A stretch of DNA of 64,000 bases from Strigamia acuminata (taxonomy: Eukaryota; Arthropoda; Chilopoda; Geophilomorpha; Linotaeniidae): positions 31,109,118-31,173,117 of the forward strand of contig OX442314.1 in the NCBI GenBank assembly GCA_949358305.1. The letters are read 5' to 3'. Shown here one piece after another: positions 50,921-61,050 of the stretch (positions are counted from its first letter, which is position 1; each line of letters begins with the position of its first letter). The notes below the pieces were generated by a model that worked only from the letters and a program-made list of their open reading frames with translations, searched no databases and was not told the origin of the DNA. The position numbers and the translations under genes were made by a program.

Positions 50921-51595
50921 TTACAATCGAAGTTGTTTCAAATACCATTTTTTAAAATAAAGACATTCCAGTTTTGGACAATGTGCAATTTTTCCTTTTT
51001 TGATGTATTTGTGTAAGTCACAAACTACGCTAAAATCGTGTCCATCGTACAAGTCACAAAACTTTGGGCAACCGTAATCTTCCAGATTGAGAGAGGAAAT
51101 TCCACATGCAGTTAACATGTCACGTTCAACGTGTCCACCCTTGTATGCGAAAAGTTCAGTTCCAAATTCCAATTTACACGTTCGATGTAAACACTTCAAA
51201 ACATCACACACTTTTGATTGCGGATAATCGCGCAGACTGTCTTCAAACCTCATTTCATGAATGTTCCTACTCACCCAACTCACACATTTCTTAACTTTAG
51301 GATCCAAATCTAAATATTTTCCAACTTGAAACGTACAGTGGCCGTAAGTGGCATCACGCGTAAATGCGTAGCCAAGTTCCTTTACCAGAAATTTTTTGTT
51401 AAACATGAAGCCGTCAAAATCAATAATGCATCCAACTTCTGACATCAAGTTTTGTAATTCCATATCCGACAGAAAAGGTTCTTTACTCTTCAAAATCACA
51501 GGAGAGTGTGCCAAATACACATAGGAGAATTGAAGAGAGAAAAATAACAAAATCACAACAAAGTGACGACCCTTAGTGTGAATTATTAACAACAA
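50921..51595 (-). CDS. RNase H-fold exonuclease-like protein
   Basis: Intact 224 codons. A hydrophobic N-terminus (VVILLFFSLQFSYVYLA) may come from an upstream false start; the next in-frame Met is within MELQNLMSEVGC. The core reads CIIDFDGFMFNKKFLVKELG, where DFDGF is placed like an Exo I acidic motif, then HCTFQVGKYLDLDPKVKKCV, FAYKGGHVERDMLTACGISS, NLEDYGCPKFCDLYDGHDFS and a C-terminal CDLHKYIKKGKIAHCPKLEC. The D-x-D/E start, the YxKG-H strand and the final H...C-K pattern resemble the invertebrate element-associated DEDD/RNase H-like family. A truncated relative is at 30808-31215. Function inferred only. Confidence 0.5.
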   Translation of the reverse strand: MLLIIHTKGRHFVVILLFFSLQFSYVYLAHSPVILKSKEPFLSDMELQNLMSEVGCIIDFDGFMFNKKFLVKELGYAFTRDATYGHCTFQVGKYLDLDPKVKKCVSWVSRNIHEMRFEDSLRDYPQSKVCDVLKCLHRTCKLEFGTELFAYKGGHVERDMLTACGISSLNLEDYGCPKFCDLYDGHDFSVVCDLHKYIKKGKIAHCPKLECLYFKKWYLKQLRL

Positions 51596-51649
51596 TTAAC
51601 ACAAATTTGGAATAAAAAACAAAAAATGTAGAAAATTTATAACACAATT

Positions 51650-51880
51650 CCGTGCTATATCTACATGGTCGAATTATTTCATTGATTGATGTTCAGAATT
51701 GTGCTATATCTGTACCTACAGCCCTATTGGTAGGATTATAGCACAAAAATTCTTTGCTGAACACTCATTGCAGGAATTATAGCACAGAATTTTGGGCTAT
51801 ATCTGTACCTGCCTTCTGATTGGCAGGATTATAGCACAAAATTCTGTGCTGAAAGGTCCCTCTTACTACTCACTTAAAAC
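51650..51880. repeat. Repeated palindromic units
   Basis: Three related units contain GTGCTATATCTGTACCT and, inverted, GGATTATAGCACA, each flanked by CAGAATT/AATTCTG. Each can fold into a ~70-nt hairpin. Possibly a foldback element. Confidence 0.6.
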
Positions 51881-52240
51881 CACATTTTTTATTATATTGT
51901 TTACATAAATTAAAAAAGCATCTCTTTTTGTCATTTACTACCTGGATTTGCTTGACATTTCCCTTTTTTAACTCTTCCATTACTTACCTCAAAGTTTAAA
52001 AGGATGCAGTTCTGTGAATAAAATAAAAAGGAAGTGTCCTGACATTTGCTTAAACATAATGTATTTTTTTCACTTGAATGACACTTAAAAACACTTTTTT
52101 CATTTGAAATCACTTAAAAACACGCTTTTTTCATTTGAAAACACACTTTTTATTATTTTGTTTACATAATTTGGACATAAAATTTAAAACTTACATGGGT
52201 GGAGAAGTCAAATGACTTTGTCTCGTGATGAATGGAATAA
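51881..52240. repeat. Degenerate TTTTTTCACTTGAATGACAC array and leader shared with 24450-24690
   Basis: Diverged units at 52060-52150 followed by TTATTATTTTGTTTACATAA and ACTTACATGGGTGGAGAAGT, the same order as before the fragment at 24.7 kb. Confidence 0.65.
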
Positions 52241-52251
52241 TCAGCAAACAC

Positions 52252-53510
52252 TTAGAGTGGAATGGAGATGTATTTAATTAGATTTTCAAGCAATACTGGA
52301 ATGGTAAAGAAGAGTCTTTCACCGATTGGTAGCTGACCTTCAGAACAGAGAAGTGTTCCAATCAAGTCCAGGTAGCCTTCTGCATCCTCTAAACTGCAAA
52401 CTGCATTTTGAAATAGATGTGACAGGTGTTTCTCGTCGATTACTTCCATCAATGGAATGTAGGTATTTCTAAGAATGCTGATCTTCGATGATAAACGGTT
52501 CATAAAGTCCGAAATCGATACAATTCCTATCGCATCCTCTAGTACCTCTAGTAAAATTTGAAGCAAGCTTTGGTACATTGTCAATGTTAAGCTTGGGATA
52601 CGCTTTGGCGAAAGAAAGTGTGATAATTCTGCTTTGATATAACACTTAAAATAAAAGCTATACAGAAAACTTAAGCGCTACATCACTGTATCGAATGGAG
52701 TGTCATTCATTTAAAACCGAATAAATGCAGTGAAATTAGGTAAATCTTTCCGCTAGCTGAATCAAATAAATGGTCGGTAGCGATGGATCGTCGTTGCAAA
52801 GCAGTCTTCCTATAACCTCCAAATTTGACTGTCCAACATTCAAAGCCGAACGAACAAAATTGTACAACTTCTTTTGTTCTTTGTTTTCTATCGCTCATAT
52901 AAAGTCATTAAAGTCAACGCAAGAACTTGTGTTCTTTTCGATGTTCAAAGTCAATTGAGTTAAGGTCGCAGGAACAGTCCATCGTCTCAGTCCATCTTCA
53001 CGAATGACGATTACAAGTAAAAGCAGATTTTGATATTGTGATACACTAACATGAGGAATTAACTTTGGTGATATAAACCATCCAATTTTGCACACTCTTG
53101 CAATATGGCACATCTTCAATATCAGTTTACAAATGTCATCATCAATCTCACCTTTCCTCTATCGACATCAGTGTTCCACTGACAATATGCGTGTGTAAAT
53201 CTGATCCGCTATCCTGGTGATGGACTTAGGATATAACAAAGATTATTTGTTTCTTCTATCATTGATAAAAATTCCTCGCACGGACTGAGAAATTTTTTCA
53301 TGTGTTGACATACTCTTCATGACACGTGTAAAACTCAAAACTTATTAGGCCATCTTGGAGGATTTCCAGAACAATAGTGATTAGGTTTTGACACATTGAC
53401 GGTTCGGTGAAATGATCCACCCATTTTCGCATGTGTTTAAAATATAACAGAGATTTAAAATGTTTTGATAAATATCATAAAAGTAAAACTCAACACCATA
53501 ACTTATTGCT
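52252..53510 (-). pseudogene. Helical-repeat protein, three consecutive units
   Basis: Unit 1 52252-52640 (open 110 codons; LSPKRIPSLTLTMYQSLLQI then LEDAEGYLDLIGTLLCSEGQ and PIGERLFFTIPVLLENLIKY). Unit 2 52740-53150 (GWFISPKLIPHVSVSQYQNL, EDGLRRWTVPATLTQLTLNI, then LEVIGRLLC-like). Unit 3 53200-53500 (matches 4994-5227). The repeat of S-P-K-x2-P-x4-S/T-x2-Q-x-L followed by a long amphipathic helix and a C-terminal I-G-x-L-L-C shows all three units are homologous. Units are separated by small lesions. An alpha-solenoid adaptor is plausible. It abuts copy B of the three-exon gene. Confidence 0.6.
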
Positions 53511-53529
53511 TCTCCTTGATATTGAAAAT

Positions 53530-54103
53530 ATTTTTTTAAAAATCAAGTTTTTTAACAGAAAATTCTTTCTCTTGCATGACAAATTGTGGATCCGCTCTGG
53601 ACAACTGCATCGTAGCACGTCCTGCCTCTCAAATTCACTTTCTTCCTCAGTGGGCTCTGGCGGTCCTTGCTGAAACACCCCCTTGGTATTGGCTTTAATG
53701 GAACAATGGGAGGTGTCTTCACCTTTGTTGCTTCCTTCATCTCACCCGCAGATGGTAGGGGATAAGGGGGCGGTGGCATTGCAAATGCACGTGCAGACGA
53801 CGGCGGAAACGGAAGAATATTTTCTCTACGTAAAATAAATCAAAGAAAAAATCAATTTTTTAAAACAAAAAGAAAAAAATTTAAAAATTTAACTTACCGG
53901 TGAATAGGAATATCATAAACTAGAAGTGGGAGCGGTTTAGGAGAGTCCGCATTTCCACTACACAGATAATGAAAAAATTAAAATTAAAAACAGAAAAAGT
54001 AAAAAATAAATAAAGAAAAATATAGCTACCTCATTTCAGCGAAAGCAACTTCACAGGCTTTTTTCACTTCTAATAAAAATTTCTCCAGAACAAATCCAGC
54101 CAT
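53530..54103 (-). pseudogene. Three-exon proline-rich gene, copy B
   Basis: Exon 1 54030-54103 (starts MAGFVLEKFLLEVKKAC; donor GTAGCT), exon 2 53898-53957 (60 bases as in copy A; GNADSPKPLPLLVYDIPIH; donor GTAAGT), exon 3 from 53825 (NILPFPPSSARAFAMPPPPY, then VPLKPIPRGCF). A one-base register change near 53690 leads to PPEPTEEESEFERQDVLRCS. Introns 72 bases each, phase 2, as in copy A. No pX-like ORF follows; instead the sequence changes to a helical-repeat block near 53530. Confidence 0.6.
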
Positions 54104-54176
54104 GCTGAGCTCAGAGTAACTGTAAGACAGTGTGCAAAATCAAAGAAATCAGACACACAATTGAAGATGAAAACAG

Positions 54177-54773
54177 TTGTTGTTTTTACTTCACATCTTG
54201 TCCTCCGGCGCGTGGATAGTACCCGTGTCAGCGATGGGCAGCTTCGCCTCAGCGCATCCATTCTCCCGAATGCGATTTCTTCCTTGTTTGGAACCGGGAT
54301 CGCCCCCGGTTCGCGTGCCTTGGCTGGTTTCAAAGGTGGCGCAGGTGGACTCTCCTGCTTCGGTTTCCACGGCACAAGAAGTCTTCTTTTTTCAATTACG
54401 TCCGTAGCTGGTAGCGGTGGTGGAGGGGGAGGAGAGGATGAAACGCCTACTTCTTTTCTTTTATTTCTTTTTGAAAAGAAAGAAAGAAAAAAAACGTTAT
54501 TAAAAAAAAAGAAGAAGAAAACGTTATTAAAAAAAGAAAAATGTGATTAAAAAGAAAGAAAGAAAATATGATTGAAAAGAAAATATTACCTTTGTTTCGG
54601 GACATTGTAGATGTCACTCATTCTTCCCTTCCTATAAATAAAATAAAAAAGTACAAAAAAACTAAAAAAAATTCAATGAAAAATGAAAAAATTTACTCTA
54701 GTTCAGCAAGCGCTTCATCACATGCGCGTCTCACACTAAATAAAAATTTCCGTAATATGAAGGTGTCCGACAT
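54177..54773 (-). CDS. Three-exon proline-rich gene, copy C
   Basis: Exon 1 54697-54773 (contains FILRKFLFSVRRAC; 77 bases as in copy A), exon 2 54590-54631 (42 bases, six codons shorter), exon 3 from about 54465 (VSSSPPPPPPLPATDVIEKR, then PLKPAKAREPGAIPVPNKEE and FGRMDALRRSCPSLTRV). Exon 3 is intact through the conserved FERMDALRRSC-like motif, unlike copies A and B. A donor-like site (GAA|GTAAAA) at 54176 suggests a fourth exon. The acceptor of exon 3 lies in an A-rich run and is uncertain. Confidence 0.55.
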
Positions 54774-55870
54774 GATAGTAGACATCAAATAAAATATGCT
54801 CTACTCCTTGTTCTTCTTATACATGCAGGTGTTGTTTTGATTTTCAACATCCTTGATTACGTTTTACTTCCCCATAGGAATGACAACAAGTGTTGTCTTT
54901 CATGCGCTTAATGAAAGACAATATCACTGATTGTTAAAAGACAACATCACTTAATTATTATTATATGACAAAATCACTTAATTATTGTTATAAAAATAGA
55001 AGATGTGAAGAAAATATTTGAGTTTTGGTGTGAACGTGTCCGACATGACAGTGGACTTCAAACGAAATATGCTCTGTACAATTCTGCAGCAATGGTGATG
55101 TCACATCTAGTAAATTGTCAAGAGGAAATAATGACATTTTAGTGCTACACCGGTGGAGAGTGACAGAACACCAGAACAAACTATTTCTGGTTAATTTGCC
55201 ATTGTTTATGAAAATTGACTCTTCTCTGCTGACCAGGTCGCATCCATGTTGGCAAGCTTGCCACAAAAGCATTCCATTCTGCAAGCCCAATATGAGTGTT
55301 GCGTGTGAGTATTGCTACCATCCTGCACATTAACATGAAATTTGGTAGTGTGGTCTGTTGCACTGTTACTGAAAAAACTCCTCTCCCCCCAAAAAAACTT
55401 CTTTTGGCCCCCTAAAGAACTGAATTTCCTCCCGAACTCCATTCTGAATTTCACAAATTCCATGTCCGAATTGATGGAAACAAAGCTGGAAATTAGCAAT
55501 TTTGATGTACAAACTTGAGACTCACCAGTACTGCGTACCAGTTGAAAATCTTCGCAAATTGGGAAACTCAAATCGCAAGTTGAAAACTAAGAAATGAAAT
55601 TGAGGCTTTACGATCCGGGGACAAAGGCATCAAAATGCCGACAACTTGCGAATTTGTACCGGAAAACATCAAAATTCAGTTGAATGAGTTCAACAATCTC
55701 AGGGATTAGATGAAATCAAAAAATTATCGCCGAAGATTTTTATTTTATTTTGGAACCAAAACAAGAACCATTTTATTTACCGGATGAACCAATCACGTGC
55801 GCAGTGTTCCAAAACTTATATGGTTGATTTGTTGCGATCCTCCGGGATTTCCGCTCTAAACAAATACTTA
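54774..55870. other. No clear gene; leader/spacer with gypsy-like family remnants
   Basis: Contains short tandem TCACTTAATTATT repeats (54880-54985). Positions 55040-55080 (CATGACAGTGGACTTCAAACG) match 962-1000, next to the LTR of gypsy-like copy 1. A minus frame at 55206-55571 has no recognised motif. Confidence 0.35.
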
Positions 55871-55871
55871 C

Positions 55872-57199
55872 CTTGTCGGGAGCGGTTCGCAAGTGAGATG
55901 CCGTTTATAGGCCTTATACTCGGCTGGCTGCGTGGTGTGTCTAGGGGTAATTTTATGAAAGGAAAACGACAGTTTGAGTTGAATCAAAAGACAAATGAAC
56001 TTTATTGGTGCGAAAATTACAATATTGTGGTAGGAAATATAAGAAGAGAATTAAGTGATAGGGTTTAATGAATTTAACAGTTAAAACTAGGGAGAAAGAG
56101 TGAGAGAAAGAATGAGAAATAAGACAAGTGAACGGTTACGCTCACTCGTAACAAAGGAAAGTGCGCGACAACGACGGTTGTCGTTGAGCACGAGTATTTG
56201 GCGCGCAACAAACGGCTATTTGTTGCGCTCGGACTCGCCTGAGAAATATTATTTCTTGTTGAAAACAATGACTTTCTATCTGTAAACTCCGGAGGAAGGC
56301 TCACAGGTGGTTTACAGATATCGGCGATGGTTCTCTACGAGAAGTTTGCCGTTGGCGACGACGACGAGAGTACCAGAGTTAAACTCGATGGCGCTCTCAC
56401 ATTAATCAACAACGAGCGGGCACAAATTTCTTCGCTCGTACGATGGCGATGAACAGTAAACTCCGGAGGAAAGCTCGCAGGTGGTTCACGATAGTTCACG
56501 GCGACGGTTTGCTCGATCGGCGAGGGCGAGTCTCGGAACAAGTCAACGGGACTCGACGGCGACGATGAGCAGAGTTTCTCGGGCGTTACCCGAAATTCGT
56601 GTTCTGTACGCAAATGTGGCTGGTTCCACCGAATTTATTCAGTGGAAACAGCAATGTCTCTTAACTCACCAAATTGTGTAACCCGGTCAGCACTAGAATC
56701 CTTTTGTTTGAAGTTCTCAGCGATGATCATGTGGGTTGTTGTTGGTGTGTTTGTGTCAAGAGGGGGCGAAACCGCCAAAATTTGGGGTTTTATGCACTCT
56801 CGAAATCTGCGCACTAAATATGTGCAGATTGCTAATTTTGACACAACAAAGGATTTTGTTGCGCCAAAACCGTTAGTATTGCACCATAACTGTTGGCTAT
56901 GGGAAGGGTGGAGTGTGCCCTGGCACACTTCAATTCTGCGTGGCGGATGCTGCGCAGACAGCGTAATTTAGTGAAACAAAGCATTTTGCTTCACTAAGCG
57001 GTTAATTAACGCCTCACCCCACATAACATTGTGGTGAGCCGTGTTAGGGGAGTTTTTCTCCCCTAAAATATGTAATTGTTTGGCGTGTGCCAAACACAAA
57101 TATTACCGAAATAAAATGTAAAATACAACTTCTTCCGTGGTGACTCTTTTATTAATAAAAACACATTAAATTAAATAAAAGTGGCTCAGGGTCACCACA
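55872..57199 (-). mobile_element. LTR (55938-57199) and leader of gypsy-like copy 3
   Basis: The 1262-bp LTR has the same TGTCTAGG/CACCACA ends as 36018-36994. On its 3' side (minus) the leader CCTATAAACGGCATCTC is shared with copies 2 and 4, and ends at a strong splice donor (CAAG|GTAAGTATT, exon end 55872). No gag follows clearly. The LTR is longer than its relatives and diverged in the middle. Confidence 0.7.
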
Positions 57200-58230
57200 G
57201 ATTATAATTTTTTATAAAATTTAAAGATTAGGGAATTCGGAAACCTTATCTCGGACCTCTTACTTGTACTTCGATCATAAATCATGAATTTTAGAAGAGA
57301 TTGTTTTCACGATTAATGATCTCGGGATTCTGGGAAATCTTATCTTCGTTGCAACTGCAATGTTGGAGAGAAAAAAATCATTATTTTTCTAACGAATATG
57401 TTTATGCAAATTTGTCTAATCTAAAACTTAACGAGTAAGAACCAAAACCTTTATTATTGAATTGAGTGGCAACCTAATTTCTCTTTTATATCGTCGAGTT
57501 TATTCCGTTACCAAGCTCTAGATTGGCATATAAAGCAAATAGAGCCAGCAACAATTTTCTGACAAACCGTGTATGGGTTGATTGATTGTTTGCTTCCACC
57601 AACGCCGTCTCTGAACAATAAACTTCATTTCCTTCAAAAACTTTCAAAGTTTTTCTCAGTATAAGTTATGAAAATTGTAATTAATTATAAAGAATAATTA
57701 CACAATTGATGGTAAACGTTTTTTTTTACATGTGCATCTGGTTTTATTTGAGCAGTTGGTGTCGATGACCCATGTAGAGATAGAAATATCTATTATTTGT
57801 GCGTTGTAGACCAAAAGCTCTTCTGGATTGCCTTTAGCCTGATCGTTTGTTATATTTTGTAATGATTCTGTCTGATTTTTGAAAGATTAACACTCCATGT
57901 CTTTTTCATCTACCTGAGGCTGCAAAAACTGCTAAAAACTAATTCATTAGTTGCAAACAACAGTCCAATAAATGTTGATATCTTAAGGCTTTGTCTAATT
58001 TCTCAATCAAAGATAAAAAATATTAACACCGGGTCCGAGCACAACTCCTGACTTTTTTTATCAAAAGGCAAAAACAGCCAAAATTGTTAAAAATTCTTAA
58101 AGATTCACACAAGAAAGAAAAATTAGAATACAAATGTGTCGATAACTTTGACAGGCGCAGAAACGCTTGGTGTGCCGGCGTTTAGGTACGCCATGGATAA
58201 CTACCTAACCTAGGTAGTAGCAGGCCACTG
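57200..58230. other. No gene; AT-rich spacer
   Basis: No repeat shared with the rest of the window and no frame with recognisable content. Confidence 0.45.
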
Positions 58231-58233
58231 AAA

Positions 58234-58800
58234 ATGGGCGATAACAGGATGATGGATGACGATTTAACAACCGATTCTTCAATTTCGGCGAACATACATC
58301 CCGTTTCCATTGCTAATAATTACAGCAACAAAGTCGAAACTGACAACAATGGCAACTACATAAAATTCACATCATGGCCTGCAAATGCCCCGATGGAAGC
58401 GAAAAAGTTAGCCAAAGCCGGTTTTTTCTACACAGGAAACGAATTCGATTTCAAATGCTTCAGCTGCAAACGAACGATCGACAAATGGAATTTCGGTGAC
58501 CAAGTAGCCATTCAGAAACTTGCCATCTTGAGTGCGAATTGTGACTTTGTCTAGCACAAATCCGATAACGTACCGATTTTCATGCAGCGAGCCAGTTTAT
58601 ACACGTCGGCTTTGAGTGAAGCGGCAGAATCCTTACTATCCAATGCGACCAATTCAACACTTGCTTCCACGTCGAGACCCCAAAACCTGCGAATTATGTT
58701 CTCCATTTCGGCAGCAGCTGCCGCTGCCGGCATGTCTGACCGATCGGATGAAAAAACGTGGGAGAGTTTCGGCAACTTACTAAGCGAGGCCGAACTGTAA
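58234..58800 (+). pseudogene. BIR-domain (IAP-like) protein with lost zinc His and in-frame TAG
   Basis: Starts at a good context (AAAATGG) with an acidic N-terminus, then a BIR domain: FTSWPANAPMEAKKLAKAGF, FYTGNEFDFKCFSCKRTIDK and W, GDQVAIQKLAILSANCDF. C-x2-C and the last Cys are present, but the His seven residues before the last Cys is Leu (CTT). TAG follows the domain at 58552-58554, and the same register continues 81 codons (RASLYTSALSEAAESLLSNA, Ala-rich, SDRSDEKTWESFGNLLSEAE) to TAA. Either an old pseudogene or a BIR scaffold that no longer binds zinc normally. Confidence 0.7.
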
Positions 58801-59690
58801 ATATTATTTAAGTGATTCTAATAATAAAGCAATGCCAATTGAATGATTCATCAATATGCAAACTAGTTAACATGTGTATTTTAGCATAAACATAAATAGA
58901 AAACCTTTTATAAAATCAAAGTTAATGTTTTATTCAACACTTGATAAAAAGGAAATACAAATTATTTAATTTGAATTGTTAAACTTAAATATTAACAAAG
59001 ATTAATTTGATCTAAGTAATGGATAATATCTTAAATTCAAAAGGTTTATAAAGACAAAGTTTATTTGAAAAATACTAGAAAAATTATCTAAGTTATTCTA
59101 GAGAAACCTGAAAAATAAACTAAGTTAAAGTAGTCTTAAACCTGAAAAGAAAGAGAAAAATTCTAAGTTAAATTCTCATAGAAAAGTGATCAAATATAAT
59201 GTGATTTGAACCTAGGCCAAGCAATGAGGTTGCTGGCCCAAGTGAAAGCTGTGGCTGAAATGAGCTCTCTGAGCTCTGAAAACTTTTATATAAGCTCCTA
59301 TGCTATAGGAGCTCCAACTAATTAGAGAAAAGAGAAATAGAGTGAATAATATTGCACTCTAGTGAGGATAAGAGTAAATAATACTAACATCTGCATGATG
59401 CTATGTGTTAAAATTCAGTATTATGCAGAAAATGAGGAAATATGCTCAGAATGATAAAGAATATCAAATAAATATAGACAATTAAATAGCTTATAGAAAA
59501 ATAAAGATAACATCAATGATGTTATCTTTATTTATTTATTTATTTATGATGTTACATCATGCTTTGTGCATGGATCACTAGAAATAAAATGAAATTATAC
59601 TGTAAACCGAAACATTGGATTAAATATAACAATTTAAATATCCATATCGTATCGAGAAGAGTAGACAAATGAAATATAATATAATTTTGT
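58801..59690. other. No gene; very AT-rich spacer with a palindrome at 59503-59529
   Basis: AAAGATAACATCA and TGATGTTATCTTT form a near-perfect 27-base palindrome, followed by TTTA repeats. Otherwise nothing recognised. Confidence 0.5.
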
Positions 59691-59696
59691 ATCTAA

Positions 59697-59921
59697 ACTC
59701 TACACGAACGACTCAAAACATTTCGGGGATGGCCGTCGAAGGTCGTAAAACCTGGAGATTTGGCTCAAAACGGCCTTTTCTATTTGCGAGATGAAGACAA
59801 GGTCCAGTGTTTCTTCTGTCGCGGAGTCGTCGGGCAGTGGGAAGCCGGAGACAATCCTGCCATCGAGCATAGAGAACATTTCCGGAATTGTCCGTTTATG
59901 AACTGCACTGAAACACTCTAG
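59697..59921 (+). pseudogene. Intact BIR domain without start codon
   Basis: Open frame beginning after TAA (59694-59696): LHERLKTFRGWPSK, LAQNGLFYLRDEDKVQCFFC, then GVVGQWEAGDNPAIEHREHF, RNCPFM and TAG. The domain is complete: the N-terminal Arg-x3-F-x2-W-P, C-x2-C, the conserved Trp, G-D and H-x6-C are all in place, so it is the best BIR in the window. No Met lies upstream in frame, so it is an exon or a truncated copy. It ends exactly where an oppositely oriented RING fragment starts. Confidence 0.8.
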
Positions 59922-60190
59922 ATGTGTGTCTACAATTTAATTCAACCACTTGTTCATCCTTCTTCATATTAAATTGATAGACACAGCAATCTTCAGTAGA
60001 GTCTACCTCTAGTAATTTTCGTTCCAATTCTTGCGGTTGATGTGGTGGTGATGGTGATGGCTGATGGGCTGTCGGCTGATGCACTTCTTCTTCGTTTTCA
60101 TCACCTGAGATGTAAATAAGTTCTTCAGGTTATATGGATACAGACTGCTGCTGTTGGTTCCTCGTAGCTAATTCCATTCGGCAACACTCC
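59915..60190 (-). pseudogene. RING-H2 protein, copy 3 (truncated)
   Basis: The acidic/proline part (GDENEEEVHQPTAHQPSPSP) and the first zinc pair region (DCCVYQFNMKKDEQVVELNC) match copies 1 and 2, but the second Cys of the first pair is Tyr-shifted (CCVY) and the match ends at CRH, where the BIR fragment begins. The TGA position seen in the other copies is lost. Dead fragment. Confidence 0.6.
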
Positions 60191-60559
60191 TGTTCCAATG
60201 CCAGTTGGTTTTGAGCAATTTCCAGGTCTCTAAAGATGTAATGTATGCTGAAGTGGTGGTGAAGTTCCCGGTCTTCTCTCTCTCTGGGTCCGTCTTGGTT
60301 AATGAAAACCAAGTCAAAAATGAATTTGGAGTCTAGTGGGAAAATATTATAAAAAGGAAATGATAGAATATAAATCTCACATCCTCCCCTCCTTAAATCT
60401 AAAGAAACTTCTTTAAAAAATATATATCTGATTAAACCCTTAAATATAATATTAATGATAAGAATACAAGTGAAAAAAAATGTGATACATAAACAAACAA
60501 AAACTCTAAACATACAAAATATAATACGCAAATAGAATAACAGAACATTAATACGAAAA

Positions 60560-61050
60560 ACAAAACCTAGTTCCTTCACTGCTCTTATCCCCATAGATAT
60601 TCTTCTTCATTTCCTTTATCTTCCTCCAAGCCCATTTCATAAGCAGCTAATTTTATAGAGCTTCGTCTTGCTCAATTTGAATTTGTGCCTCTTCCATCTG
60701 TCGGCCGGCGCTCTTGTTTCCTTCGTTCCTCCGCGATGGTTTCTCTTTGATTTATTGGAGCCACTTCCACAACAATTCTTGATGGTCTTGGTCCGAAAGA
60801 CCAACCTCGTCCTTCTGGCACAGCTCGTACTCCTCGGGACACCATTTCTAGGCAAACTGGTCTTTTCTCCTCGTCTCCTTCTGGAACTTCTTGTTGATCG
60901 GACGATCTTTCTCTCGGGTCTTTTCGGAGTGCTCTTTCTTCTCCTTCTTTCGATTGATAATACACTTGCAGTTTCAAAACAAACTGGGTGCATAAGCTTA
61001 AGAGTGTTGCGATCCGAGAATTTGGTCGATAAATACTTACCTTTTACCAA
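60560..61050 (-). pseudogene. Charged gag-like region of gypsy-like copy 4
   Basis: Downstream (minus) of the leader and splice donor at 61041. Overlapping frames are rich in R, K and E: KLQVYYQSKEGEERALRKDP, PINQRETIAEERRKQERRPT. The alternative frame (60637-61050) is Arg/Ser-rich. It probably represents the start of gag of this LTR family with lesions. Confidence 0.35.

Noticed and set aside
54161-54550. 129-codon plus-strand frame
   Set aside because: It runs antisense to exon 3 of three-exon copy C and into A-rich intron sequence; the minus strand has the paralogue support.
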